Shown piece after piece: positions 1 to 13,000 of a DNA stretch of 64,000 nucleotides. Where the stretch lies: positions 5,585,001 through 5,649,000 of the forward strand of contig OY987272.1 of assembly GCA_963920665.1 (NCBI GenBank), in the 5' to 3' direction. The stretch is from Straminergon stramineum. Its lineage: Eukaryota; Streptophyta; Bryopsida; Hypnales; Calliergonaceae. The translations under genes were made by a program, and so were the position numbers. The notes under the pieces were generated by a model that was not told the origin of the DNA, made no database searches, and saw only the letters and a program-made list of their open reading frames with translations. Position 1 is the first letter of the stretch. Every line of letters starts with the position of its first letter.

Positions 1-144
1 ATTATGTATTTTTACATAATGAACGCATATACAATGCGACAACGTTGAAAAAAAATCAGATGAAAAAAAGGTTCTTTACATCCATTTGATTAGTTTTTGT
101 CATTCATCAAATACAAAACATCCACTTCAATGTTTAAGGGTTAA
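1..144. mobile_element. Right end of a TTAA-flanked short element, cut by window edge
   Basis: The stretch from about 75 to 140 resembles the right end of the two 222-223 bp elements at 5434-5655 and 18615-18837: the pattern is 'cattcatcaa...aacatccacttcaatgttta' followed by GGG and TTAA at 141-144. The left end would lie outside the window. Similarity is only over the last ~70 bases, so this is a tentative family assignment. Confidence 0.4.
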
Positions 145-696
145 GATAAGTTTGGCATATTTGTGGTGATTTCCAAAGAATTTGGAATTATGAAAAATTA
201 TACCTAGTGGGAAAAAAACTATTGGGTAATGGATGTAGGTAAGAAGAAGGCAATCATGGTATTGAAGGTTGCAGTGCATCATGAAGTTTATGATTATATT
301 GCTAGTTGATTACCTAACTCTTATTGATCAACCAATCCCACTGAGCTTATTGATTCTCTGAACTTAGTTGATGATACAGGCACATGATTTTATAAAATCT
401 ATTCTTCCTTTATTTATTTATTTTTCAAATTTTTCATAGATTTGACACAACTTATATTGAGCCCCTTTATAGATTATCATTCAACCGCCTTACATATATT
501 TAGTCCTCTTACAAATTGTTTATAGAATTGACATATATTCTAGTTGTGTTTGGATAATAACTTGCATTTATAGATATGTGATTTCTTATATTAAATGTGA
601 AACATATGTTTGGAAGAATTTTTTTTAACTATGCCAAAATGACATATGCAAGTTCTGACTTGTCAAATTTGTCACAGTTCTTATTTCATTTTTATC

Positions 697-1080
697 ATGG
701 ATATACATGCAAATGGTGAAAGAGACTTGTCCCCTAAATCATTGATGTATACTAGCAAATGTCGTTCTAGTTTGTCCAAGGTATCAGATGGTTTAGCATC
801 CATAATGAAAACCAACTGAGAAAAGACAATTGTAGTGATGATTGAAGGTCTAGACCAGGCAAATGCAAGACAAACTTAGTTATTTGATTTGGAATTGAAA
901 AAGCACAATGGCAACATGGCATTATAGAAAGAGTCATTGCAAGCTCAAAAAATTGCTTAAGAGAAGCTTCTAGTCATTGAAGAAAATAAAATACAAGCAA
1001 GCAAGGAAACATCTCAAGGATTCATTGGAGCCCTAATGGCAATGAGCACTGCCATTGGGTCTAAAATGCAAGAGTCATAG
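697..1080 (+). pseudogene. Decayed accessory ORF, probably of the Harbinger element
   Basis: One frame from the ATG at 697 to the TAG at 1078-1080 encodes 128 codons interrupted by four stops (TGA, TAG, TAG, TAA). The readable part is charged and helical, rich in Lys/Glu/Gln, and ends with a segment reading SKETSQGFIGALMAMSTAI. PIF/Harbinger elements usually carry a second protein with a Myb/SANT-like domain and a helical C-terminus that helps the transposase. This ORF runs toward the transposase at 1974-3326, as in convergent Harbinger layouts. I see no clear Myb/SANT tryptophans, so the assignment rests mainly on context. Confidence 0.35.
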
Positions 1081-1973
1081 TTCACTACTTTATGTTTATA
1101 ATTGTATTGTAGTTCATGCAGTTGTAGTGCAATGTGCTTTGTCTTTTTCATTGCTATTGATTTGGTGTGCTATGTTATTGTTTTCCTTTTCCTATGAAGG
1201 TTTGAAGTCTTCAATATATGATGATTATTTTTCACTTGGTCATTCACATTCTTGCACTATGAATGCAATGCCTCTTCATGTTCTATGAATTTAATGGAAT
1301 GAATTCAAAATTGGATCATCCATTTTGTCCCCTATTTCTTAAATTCATTTGTGTTTGGAATTAGAGTACTTGGTGAATGATATAAAGTTTGATGCATTTG
1401 AATTAATTAAAATTATGTTTAAAGTTACTGTGGGCAATTTGGCTGAACTAATAATTTGTAGATATGATGATTTACATTTCGATAATTAAACCAAACTTCA
1501 CCTAACTTCTAGAAAAAAACTCAATAGAAATTAAAACTTGGAACCTTTAGTGCAAAGGTTGGCATATCCTATAATAGACATGTTATCCTTCACATTCCAT
1601 CAACTTCCAAATAAATTATGAAAGCATATTGTTCAATATATTGATGAAGTAAAGATCTTTATAAAGATCAAGTGAAGATCCTTAAAGACTTTGTACATCA
1701 CATGAAGATCCTTATAAATTTTGTACATATATTGAATGAAATTCACTAAAGATTCTTCCCTTGAATATGAGAGGGGAAAAAATTGTCAAATTTGAATCAC
1801 TAATGTGTTTGTAAATGAAGGCTTAAAATTCAAATCTTAAAACTCAAGTGTATCAAAACTGAAATCATAAACATTTCATTCAAATACAAAGATAGTTGTT
1901 AAGATGTTAATATGTCTATTGTTGTAGCCCTTCTAAATGCCACAAATGCTCTACTATGGCATTTTTTTATCAA

Positions 1974-3326
1974 CTATGCCTCATCTGTAATATCTCTTCT
2001 ATTTCTTTGTTGTCTATAACCTTCATCATGATGTCTAGCTAATGGAAGTTCATCATTTGGTCTACCTATATCAAGCATGATATTATGTAAAATACATGTT
2101 GCATGCATAATACTAGATACCATAGCACAATCAAGCATATACATTGGTCATTTTAGAATTTGCCATACTCCTTTGAGAATACCAAATGATCTTTCTACAA
2201 TCATTTGTGTGCTACTATGCTTGAAATTATATTGATCAGACATAGGAGTCAATCTATAACTTGAAAGTGAAATCAACATATGAGAGGTTTGTGTATAACT
2301 AGCATCACCAATTAATAATTCAAGTATGGGAATGGCTTGAATGAACCTCGTTGGTTCATTTAAGCAGTCTCTTCTATCAATAGCTGCTTTGATTCCAAAG
2401 TTTGTAAATACTCTAGCATCTTAAATTACATTTGGATAACTTGCAAAAATGTTAAAAAATCGAGTATCTACATCTATTATGGCTTGTAATATGAAGCTAT
2501 AGTTTTTATCTTTATCATTAAAACCTATGGACCTCTCATTACCAAATAAATCCATTTCACTGTGTATGACATCTACGGCACCACATACTTAGGAGATTCC
2601 CCATTTGGATTCAAATCCACCTTTCACCTTCTGTAATTGTTCACCAACTAGCCTAGTCAAATGATGTTGACCCCTACGATTTAATGACTTTATAAATTGT
2701 GCAATGAACTCACTAACAATAGATTTTCCAACTCCAAAGAGTTCCCTTATTGAAAGTAAAGAATCCCTAGTAGTAAGGCTATGGATGGCCATTGCAACTT
2801 GCTTTGTAACTTCTAATTCTTGATTTGGAAATCTCTATAATCCCACTGGAGGATTGCTTTCAAGGTCATGCTTTACCAATGAGCATACATATTGAAATAT
2901 AGAGACTAACATTCTAAACATCTCTCTAAAACATATTGGATCATCAACCATAATCCTGTGGAAAAATTGGTGCCACCAATGGATTGTTCTAGACTTCCCA
3001 TACCATGGGCTGTATTGAATGCCTATCAATTCTCTATAGGTAAGTGGAGTATTTGATAAAATGCAAACTGTCTTTGCATCTTCCAAAATGACCATAGATG
3101 CAATCTTATTACAACTTTTCTTGACATGAGGCGAATTTAAAGTTGCAAAAGTTTTGAAATTGGAAAGACTTACCAAAGGAACAAAATTAGATGCTTCACA
3201 GTGACATTTGAGAGCCCATCCTATTGCGATTGCACCTCCTTCTAGAATGCACATAAGTCTTTGCACTTTCATTGCCATAATGTTCAAAAGTATCCCTTGT
3301 TCATGTATGAATGGAGTACTTGACAA
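1974..3326 (-). pseudogene. PIF/Harbinger (HARBI1-like, DDE_Tnp_4) transposase, nearly full length with in-frame stops
   Basis: Reading the minus strand from the ATG at 3326, one frame runs to a TAG at 1974-1976 (about 450 codons) with four internal stops: TAG at 2832-2834, TAA near 2590, TAA near 2421 and TGA near 2150. No frameshift is needed. The N-terminal half has the helix-turn-helix segment with ELFGVGKSIVSEF (about 2690-2740). The DDE nuclease domain follows: CGAVDVIHSEMD near the first Asp, LLIGDASY at the second Asp, and VERSFGILKGVWQIL at the Glu. The typical CILHNIMLDIGR motif lies after it. This is a DNA cut-and-paste transposase that has decayed by point mutation only. The solo LTR at 3387-4646 begins just upstream of its start. 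I could not define the element's terminal inverted repeats. Confidence 0.88.
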
Positions 3327-3386
3327 AATAATGAAAACATATGAATAAAAGGTTGAAGTAGAGTTCCAATGAAATGCTAAAGTACT

Positions 3387-4646
3387 TGTTGTGCCCCTTA
3401 GTGCCCCTTACCACTTTAAGTTCACGTTCTAGTGCTTTCCAAGCACTTTGCCCTTTAGTGACACCAAGGGTCACGCTCTCCTAACATTGCACATGCCACG
3501 CATCTACAATATTAGGTTTCAATTCAAGTCATGGGGTTTTCCATTCCTCCGTGACTCCCAACACTTCCATTCCAACCTTTAACTCTCACAAGGCACCAAG
3601 CATGTCATTTGATGACATGGGGCGGAACTTCCATTGATGTCCAAGTACTTGGTGGAGGCACTACTCCCCACTCCAACTCATTTCAGAACTCACTAATTGA
3701 GACTCACCAAACAAAACATCCACCATAGCCTAGTGTGGAGTGGGAAACCATCCAGCTGGTATCAAGGAGTGTACAAGCATTCCACGGTAACACACAATTG
3801 GTGGTGAGGCTCGAACACTAACTTCACCACCCGGGGCCACTTAGACTCACCATGGCACCATCCGGAAGTGAAGAGGGAAACCACCCCTCCTCATAGTACT
3901 CTCTACAAGATTCGGTAGCCCCTCCCATATTAGAGGTCACCGGGAACCCCCAAGATGCTCCCCATCTTGGAAGACCATCCAATTTCAAGTAGTATCCCCC
4001 AAACTGGACCCCCAAAGACTCCCAATCTTTCCATCGGTATAACTTAGAGCTTAGAGCTCCAAATTCAAAGTACAAGCTCATTTTCGTGATCTACATTTTT
4101 CGTAGATCACTGTGGACTATTCACTTTCCCCAATACAACAAGTATTGATGAAGTTATGGCCCTCCAAAGGTACGAGTCCCCTAGGAGGTGAAGTTCTCCG
4201 AGACTCCACCCTCTTTGGATACCCATAACTTTTATCTCATAGCTCATCTCTTCATGAGCCTTATCATTCTAGAAAGTTTGTCTCCTTAGATTTTCAATGA
4301 TATGTGGCATGCCCTATTTGGCTCAAAGGAATCCTCCCAAACCTTGTTTCCCACGTCTCCATGCCTTGGGACGCGACCAGGACACTACCAACTTTGAGGA
4401 GCCATAACTTTTGACTCCCAACTCAGATTCTTGCGTTCTTTGAACCCATGGATGCGTCTTCTCACAAGCTTTCCAAGAATGTGCTACACGCCCATTAATT
4501 CATCCAAATTAGAGCACGACAACACTCTGATTGCTCGGGACTCCTAGTCCCCTTCACCCCATCTCTTACAAGGCTTGGGAGTCACCCCAACGTCTCCCTT
4601 GCTCACCAAGGTAGCACAGGCATGCCTCATGATGAGGGTCGTGACA
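3387..4646 (-). mobile_element. Solo LTR of a retrotransposon with near-perfect 5-bp target duplication
   Basis: This 1260-bp block is richer in G+C than its surroundings. On the minus strand it starts TGTCACGACCC (4646 downward), an LTR start often seen in plant Ty3/gypsy elements, and ends GGGGCACAACA at 3387, giving TG...CA ends. It is flanked by gtact (3382-3386) and gtacc (4647-4651), a 5-bp duplication with one mismatch. No gag-pol sequence adjoins it, so it is best read as a solo LTR left by LTR-LTR recombination. The Ty3 assignment rests only on the terminal motif. Confidence 0.65.
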
Positions 4647-4651
4647 GTACC

Positions 4652-5429
4652 ACCTGGAAATATAGGCAAATTAAGAGAGAATGGAGTGTCTAAGTAGAGT
4701 ATATGCCAATGCTACATACCACCAGAGAATATAAGAAAATTGAGAGAATAGGTAGCTTGAAACTAATGAGATTGTGCTTCAAAGTAATAGAAGAAACTAA
4801 TATGCTAGGGAGAAAAGAATTTGAGCTAGGGAAGAAGGGAGGAGCCAAGGAGTTGATGGGAGCCATGGAGAGCAATTGAAATGGGAGATGGGGGTTCATT
4901 AGTCAAACTCCCTTTTAAATATATATATATATATATAGTTCCCAAGTTCCCTCTACAAGTATCTTCCCTCTAGAAGTATCCTTGCTACATGCCAATCAAT
5001 CCTAAAAATTTGGAAATATTTCATTTGGAGAAACGGTTCACATGCGGAAGCTTGATGTGGCATAAACTTGATCTTGATTACTTGGCCCGTGGAGCTCCAA
5101 CTTCAATCTGGTCCTACATGCGAATAGCACTTGATAGTCCTGACATGACCAACTCTCACGAACCAGCCTCACGACCCCACACTCACAACCAACTCCCATG
5201 ACCCATCTCCTTCGGCTCCACGTAGTGTCTAGCTACTCGCTAAGACTCTAGCGTTGATGACGGACTATGACAAAACTCTGATTGGATGTGGCAAGGCACG
5301 AACGGACGTGGCGCAACTGCTTGGTGTCTAGCTATTGGCCAAGACTCCAACCTCCAACTACTCTAGTCTTTCTACTTTCGGCCTTTAGGCCTCTGGGCCA
5401 ATTCGATCCTTTGGCCAAGCCAGGCCAGT
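4652..5429. other. Unassigned spacer with a (TA)n run and a GC-richer block
   Basis: I see no supported gene. A short (AT)n tract lies at 4919-4937. From about 5040 to 5430 the base composition rises and short phrases recur (for example 'ctagctattggccaagactcc' against 'ctagctactcgctaagactct'), which looks like old retrotransposon LTR sequence, but I found no matching ends. Confidence 0.3.
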
Positions 5430-5659
5430 TTAACCCTAGAACATTGAGCTAGTGACTATGGAAATCAACCATTTTAGAACTATGTGACATCATCCACTTT
5501 CAAAAAATCAAAAATACTCATTGGGAGTCAAAGTACTGTAGAAAATCTCCCCTTTCCACCCCTAATTCCAAGGATGAATAGTTTCACTTCTGTCCTATGG
5601 AAGAGAATTTATTGTCCTTCATCAGACAAAAAACGTCCGTTGCATTGTTTAGGGGTTAA
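5430..5659. mobile_element. 222-bp TTAA-flanked non-autonomous element (copy A)
   Basis: The element spans 5434-5655 between TTAA at 5430-5433 and TTAA at 5656-5659. Its left end reads CCCTAGAACATTGAGC and the reverse complement of its right end reads CCCCTAAACAATGCAACG, so both ends start CCCY-TA-rA. It aligns along its length with the 223-bp copy at 18615-18837, which has the same size and also sits between TTAA sites. TTAA duplications with CCC ends are the hallmark of the piggyBac superfamily. Confidence 0.7.
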
Positions 5660-8600
5660 ATGTTTTGGACTTTTGAAATTCTTTGGCCTTGGCTTATGGA
5701 ACTAATTATGGTCCAAAATTCTAACTTTTGGAGATTAATTCCAAATCACAAACAAATTGCTTAAAAATCCAACTTTGGAAGTTTGACATTTTGTGAAAAG
5801 TAACTAGCTTAGGCTCTTTAGTAGGTATAAGGGAGTAAGAAAAGTCCCCATTTTGACTTCAATCCGACATTGTTTGCTCTCGATACACCAATCAACTCTG
5901 CAAACAATCTTCAATTTTGCCGGTTTTGGAAGATCTTGTCAATTTATACTTCTAACTATCAAAATACCATGAAACTTGTTAAAATGCATTATTGGTATAA
6001 AAAAAGCTTTTCTAATTTTTAGAGAAATTTTCTTGCATCCTAGATAATTTTCATGAATTTTCCATCGTGAATTTTGGTGGTTGACCATCCGGAAGAGGAT
6101 CTTTTGACTATCAGAAAATTCTAGAACTTTTTGTGGAACCTCTCATAGAATCCCACAAAAGATGTGCAATCTCATATTTTTACTTTGCACATGTGATAAA
6201 GGATGGAAAAATCTTGCTATCTCCTTTAATTTTTGGTAAGTAGGGAATCTTTCATATGGAGGGGAATCTTGGCAAACCGATTTTGTTGTTGGACTCTTAG
6301 CATGATTTCCAACTCGAAACTCAATAATTGGATTGTAGATGCCTTTCACTAGTCCATCTTGAGTTTTCTTCATCTACAAGCTAACAATTGGGGTTTCTAC
6401 TATTTCATAGATAGGATGGGGAAACTAAAACCTCTCTTTGGGAATCTACTCTAAATTTATCACATAGTTTCCTCTAACCAATTTCACCATTATTTGTCCC
6501 ATGCAAGACAACTTTGGACAATTTGGGCAATTTCTACTAAAACACACTAACTTTATACAATTTATAGGTTTCTACCTTGTTTACATGCGGGTCCGGGTTT
6601 ATTTGAAGGGAACCACTCTATTTAGGATCAAATGCTATATTGACATGTGATATACAAATTTTGGCTTTCCACTCTTTGGGGGCTTTTGTATAATAAACTA
6701 TACTCAAACTAGTATAAATGGAAAAAAAAAATAGTAAGTCTTACGTGACGAATTGGAAGCTCACACTTATACATGGACTAAACACTTCATACATAGGGCT
6801 GCTATGTCCAATGTTCAAAAAACTAGTATATCTTTTCACTCGATCAACCACTTGGTACATAACTATTACATAAGAAACATCCTGAGGATAAGCTTGTGAA
6901 AATACATATAAAATGTTAATGAAAGTATATAGATCCTAAGAATTTGACATATCCAAAAGACATATGATCTTCCAACCAACGATTGGTGTACAAATGAAAC
7001 AAGGCTACACCACATAATAGTCTATTTTGTTGCACCTATATTGTTATTTTCAATGTTTTAGAGATAAATACTACTCTGTATTATTAAAAAATAAGAATCT
7101 TTGTAGTAGATCCAACTTTATTCAATATATGATTTTGTAGGGGATTCTCTAGGGCCATTAGATGAAATTTGTCCATTTAGAAGACTACGAGTTCCTCGTA
7201 GTGGGGAACTTAGTGAACTATGCCACTTCAACCTGTTGATGTGGTCAGGAGACAACCACATCAAATTTTTATTTTTTTTGAAATTTTTTTTTGTTCGACT
7301 TCTTTTATAATTTTAGGGCAAAAAAATAAAAAAATAATTATTTATTTTTAGTCTTTATGACGGTTGACAGCAATTTATCGTTCCCTCACTGTTGCGGGAA
7401 TAGCGTGGGGGACAGGGTTGAAATGGCCCTCCAAAGCTCCTGAAAAACATCTAATGCTACATGTCTTATTTTTCTACACGACCTTTTTGTAGTTTGGACA
7501 GCTTGTCCATTGTTTGGTCAACCTTTCCATAGTCTAGATGGCTTGTCCGTTGTCTAGATGGATTGTCGCCTTGTCCATTGTTTGGTCAACCTTTCTATAG
7601 TTTGGATGGCTTATCCATTGTTTAGTTGACCTTTCTATAATATGGATGTCTTCTCTATTGACTTGCATGGACATGCCATCCAAAAAAAAAAAAATTTGGA
7701 TCCCGACATACATTGCAATTGGATCCTAATATTTTGACAAAAATCTTGATATCCAAATGTGATATGACATTGAAACACCATGTATATGATTGACTTTATG
7801 TGTTTGGAAGGACATCGTGATTATCAAATGAATTAGGGGATCATGGTCATTATTCACTAGTTTATGTATATCAAAGTTTTTATGAATTTTTTTGGAAATT
7901 TTATATAACAAGCCGACAGATTCCAGACCTATCCCTAAAGTCCTCCCACTGACTAGAATGACTTTAAATCATCCAATTTCTAGACACTGAAACACATGTT
8001 TGAATGAACAATCCTTGTAGATGCTAATGTTGGAGACACTTGAGATTACTTTCATATAAGAGCTACAAGGGATCAACCTAACTTTGGAGCCAACGTAGGT
8101 TCTCTACTAGAGTATTACACCTTTGGTATTATGGAAGATCACCCTAATCAAAGAGCCACTAGACGTTATCCACTAGAAGATAATACCCTCAGTGTTCCAT
8201 GGATCAAGGTTTGTTCCCTAATGGTAGATTAGAGAACCCCACACATCATCATTGAAGAAAACTCCTTGATCAACCTTCTTGATCCAAGAGTTTGCTTTAT
8301 GTAGGAATAAACATCACGACCTTATAGAATATCATGTTTCCAAGATCTACATGTTTGGGATCTTTTATTTTACGGTTAGTTTTTTATTTATTGCTTATGT
8401 GACATTTTCCTTTGTTTTCATTGTAGTTCAACCTTCCAAGGCCGAAGACCAAGCATCTTGAGAAACTACTAGGGCTCAAAAAAAAGCAGGAGCATGACGA
8501 GGACAGGTAAGTGAAAGCATTTTCAACTAGCTTGGGATCTTTTCAATTAAGGTTATGTGAATTTTTTGCTATCTTTTGATTGTAGGTTCAACTCATTGCA

Positions 8601-9435
8601 AATTCTTGAGGACCCTCCAATGTCCAAGACAGAGCAATAACATGATGAGAAAATGTTTAGTTTGAGGGTCATTGCATGAACCACTTGTCCTTTTTTTGTT
8701 CCCTTGGTTTTAGAGAGGTAGTTTTCTGCTCATAACTTTTGCATTGTGTTTTTGTTTTCCATGAAATTTTAAAGAAATGTACATTTAGTAGATGCAAACA
8801 TTGAGTAATTTTTTTAATTTTTAAAAATCAATTTATTATTTACAAACTTTCCCCAAATGGATGTCTACCTTAGCTATTTTGGATTTTTTAGTATTATTAT
8901 TACAACTCAAAAATGTGATTTTGAAGGTCGAAATTGAGATACAAAGACTTCTACTAAGCTTATACAAGCTTTCAAAGAGATTTTTCTGAAATAGTAAAGT
9001 GTCCACCTTCCATACATGCTCAAAGTGCACTACCTTTGTGCAAGTGAAGATAAGAAAATTATTTTTACTAAAGATGCAAATGGTTGTGAAGAATCATCTT
9101 AAAGTTAGAAAAAATAATTCTTTATTTTCTTTATTTTCTTTATTTTTTATTTTCTAGAATGACATTCCAAAATCTCTCTTTTCTTATATTTTCCATCATT
9201 CTTTTTTTGTGCATAAATTTTTGAGAGATTATTTTTCTAAACTTGATTTTTCACACACATACTATTTCGAATGCTTTACTAGTTATCCAAATTTGATTTT
9301 ATTAAAAAAATTCTTCCAAAAGTCACAATACTCTAGCACTAAGGCCATTTTGAGACCCAAATAGTAAATGTTTATTGCAACTATCCTTGAATTAATTTGC
9401 TTCTTTAATGTTTAACTTTAGACAAGTGATTTTGT
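5660..9435. other. Gene-poor AT-rich spacer with a small minisatellite and exon-like fragments
   Basis: No intact gene is visible. About 7485-7665 holds two to three diverged copies of a unit containing 'cttgtccattgtttggtcaacctttc'. At 8427-8506 and 8586-8640 two short blocks bounded by good splice signals read FNLPRPKTKHLEKLLGLKKK and then FNSLQILEDPPMSKTEQ before a TAA. They join in phase and might be the 3' end of a degraded gene. I do not recognise the product. Confidence 0.3.
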
Positions 9436-10012
9436 TTAAACCCTAAACGCCTAGATTCATCTCCAAAATTGACAATTTGAGAAAAATCATTATAAAGTGC
9501 TATTTGGAAGCATACTTTGGAATTTGTATGCAAAGAAAATTTGTAGATTTTGATTTTTAGATTCCATCAGTATTGTTAAATTCTCCAATGCTGCCATCAA
9601 TATTTTTTATAAATTTTGAAAGAGAAATTTCAAAATTCCTTCAAAATTAGATTGCAAGCAAAATTTTATCATTTTTTGAGTAAAATTTGTTGGATTGGAT
9701 TTGAAATGAGGTTTTCTTTATAGGGTGATTTCTTGAAAATTTTGTGTTCCTCAAATCTATGACCTCATTTTGGCAAATCTAATTTTGAACTAAAGTGAAT
9801 GCAATTTGACCACTTAACATACTTGCACATTTGTAATTTTAGAAAACTATGTACTCTAGTAACACCAAATTCAACCCTTAGGTAGGACAACAACTTGATA
9901 ATGTATCTCCACAAATTAGAATAACTTTCATCCAAGTAGTTAGCAAGATGAAACTACAGTTTCAATCTATTCATCGTATAGAAAATGGACGTTGAAGCAC
10001 TTAGGAGTTTAA
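9436..10012 (-). mobile_element. 569-bp TTAA-flanked element, related to the copy at 41.9-42.7 kb
   Basis: The element lies between TTAA at 9436-9439 and TTAA at 10009-10012, with left end ACCCTAAACGCC and right end (reverse complement) ACTCCTAAGTGCTTC. Positions 9440-9945 match the reverse complement of about 42150-42662 over roughly 500 bp with scattered changes, including the stretch with 'ctatgacctcattttggcaaatc'. The two copies are therefore insertions of one family in opposite orientation. No coding capacity is visible. Confidence 0.65.
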
Positions 10013-13000
10013 CACACTCACTAGATAAATGGTTTATTTGACAGATAATCAGTTTAACTTACACAATGATGATACACTTGGTTTTATAAAAGACCTTCTG
10101 TGTATGCACCTCCACTGGATCGAGAAAATTGAAAGTTTGCCATAGCTACAATAGCTTTGAGAATCAAATTTTGAGCATGAAAATCCAAAGTGCCCATTGA
10201 TGATGCCTTCATATTGATTAAAAAACAACAATTACTTGTGATGGTCAAAGAGGAGGGGTGACCTATTCAAAAAGGGTCCTTCAAGGGTTGATTCGGATTT
10301 TTAAAGGGATTGCACAATAAGAAAGAATATTCAAATCAATTTTTTTTAAAGATAGGAAGAAATTAGCATCTGATGCACTTCAATTCATATTTTTTCACAT
10401 TGTTATTGAATTAGCTCAGAACTTCTTTAAGTAAAGTTGTTGTGTTTAACAAGTGTCCCTATTCTTAATGTTTACAATCAAATAATACTCTGAAAACACC
10501 GATGTGATCATTGTGAATTCAAGATTTGAGCATGTAAATGATGAAAGTGGAACTCCTAGCTTCATACATGAGGAAGCAGGATATTAACAACAAATGACAG
10601 CTTCAAAAAGAATTTTAGAAATACATGTCCATAATTGGGCATGATTAGCCCCTTGCACAATAGAATCTCTTTCCTTTTGCTTGATGAATTCAATTCAAAT
10701 GGCTATTGACATGGAGTCAAGCCTACATTAAGCAAGCTAACAATTTAGGCACATTGTTGCTCTAAAAGCCTATGTCTCAAGCCTTTTACCTCCATGAATT
10801 TTGCTTCACATCATATTACAAATCCTTAAACTTTTATAACACTGCCCGTAACACTGTCCACGTCCACCGAATGAGCAGGGTCGGAAAAATCCAAAGTATC
10901 CACCTTTTGATTACAACTACAACTTGAAATTGTATCCTGATTTGATGGTTGTAATTGACAAGTCCATAGTTTCACGTGAATAATTTGAATTACACTGATG
11001 TTGCTAACTTGGATTCTTCTTGTTAGGAGCTTATTGGTATATATTTGATCATGATGCTTTACATTCAAATTGCAACATTGATTATTGAAGTTGTATTTTG
11101 TTGAAGAATAATGTGTTGTCTAATTTAATTGCGTTTGGCAGGTGTTGGGTTCATGATTGCCTCTGATGAAATAGATGATAGCTTTGCCATCAAATTCCAT
11201 GAGATTGTTGAAATTTTGAATGCATTTTAATTGGGGCAATTGGTGGTCTCTACCAAGCTTAAGGCAAGTTACCAATCTCTTATGCATTTGTGCTCTCTGA
11301 ACATGTGAATTGAAGTTGTTTGTTATTGTAGTAGTGTTTATTGGAGTTTCAGTTTTAGTTGGTTTGTTAGCTGATGTTGAGGTTAGCTATTCTAGACTTG
11401 AACATTGTATGAAGTTTCTAGACAAGGGTCACTTTGATGGTGTGTCAATGAACTAAGCTTCTTATTTATCTAATGTTGTTAACCCCTGAGTGTCACAGAG
11501 AGAACTACATGAATGAGGAGTTTTTTTGATTGGATCTAGAGAATCCAAAATAATTTGAGAACTAATCGATTACTGAAGTTTTCACCATTGAGATTTGAAG
11601 CCAACTTACTCATGAGTACAAATCTGCAATTTATAAGAGAATCCACCGTGCGGATTTTGAGATTATAATATTTGATGAACCTGGTATTCCACAAATCTTA
11701 TTTTCTTAGAGTCCAAAAAACATCTGCTCTGACGCACAGAGGTTAAGTAGGATAGAAACGAAGTTGCAATTGCAAGAAAAGAAGAGCTTGTGTACTGGAC
11801 TACCTCTAGCGTATTTCGTAATGACTAATTTTCACCTCTTGGAAGTTATAGGTAAAGTATAGTAGCAGATAGGGTAGAAGGCTCCAGAATGGCACATCTA
11901 AGGAGAAAAACAGATGTGTGGAAGAAATTGTTTATCCAATGACTTCCATTTGTTTTCGGTAGACAGAGAAATGGAAAAGAAACAAACTGCAATTTAAATT
12001 GTAATTTTCTAAATTAGAAACAATTAGATACGATTTTCCAAAGTGAAAAGTTTGTAGGTTGTTATTAATGTTCCTAGACTTAACAGTAATGAATTATCAT
12101 GTGCCTTTAAAAAGTACAGGTCGGTCCAGAAATAGATGAAGTGGGTGCTCACTATGTTGAGGAAAGTTCCATAATGTGCGAATAGAGTGTCCTTAAATCA
12201 AGCAAGAGAATTTTGTACCCTGAAATTTATATTAATCATTTCTTTCTTATTGTCATCTTGGATTCTGTATTCACAATTAAATGATGCATTCATGATTAGT
12301 AAATCATGCATAATAATAGTCCAAAAGCATTGGTCATTGTCCTAAAATCGTGCACTTGCAGTCACATTTTCCTACCTCAAAAAATGGTGTCCATTTTTAT
12401 TTTTTTGAAACAAATGTTGTCCATTCAACAACCACATGCTCTGTGCATGGGCCACTTCTATGGTTGCTTCTAAATGCCCTCTCCATTTCAAGGCCTCCTA
12501 CCTTACCTTGGAAATTTCCTAATTCAAAGCTTATTGGTTAGTCTCATTACCTGATTTGTTGCATTTTTCCATTCAAATTGCTCAATTTTATTTAGTTCAT
12601 CACTTGCCTGCTGTTCTAAGCACCTAATAATGCAGTGGTACTATTTTTAGGAACATACTCTTGGATTTGCTTAGACCTTGCGTTTGGGTCTCTCATGATG
12701 CCTCATTCTTGTTGTGGAGATCAACCCCCCTTTTTTTTTTTAAATTTCGAGAAAGTGCCAGGATGGCAATCACTTAAAATTTGGTGAAATATTGTATTTC
12801 TACATTCATCCATCTTTTGGACCAAAAAATATATTTCAATCATATTCATGCACTTTTTCATCCAAATTTGGTAAATTCATCCACATTTTAAATAGGAATG
12901 GAAAATTTCTAGCAAAAAAAAATATTTTTTTTGGCAAAAAGTAGATAGTTATTTTGAAATGGTACAATCTGGCCCCATAGTGCCAAAAAAAAGGGCTAGT

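Noticed and set aside
3755..3770. 'tggtatcaagga' resembles the initiator-Met tRNA primer binding site of LTR retrotransposons
   Set aside because: It lies inside the proposed LTR, on the opposite strand to its orientation, and no LTR end precedes it.
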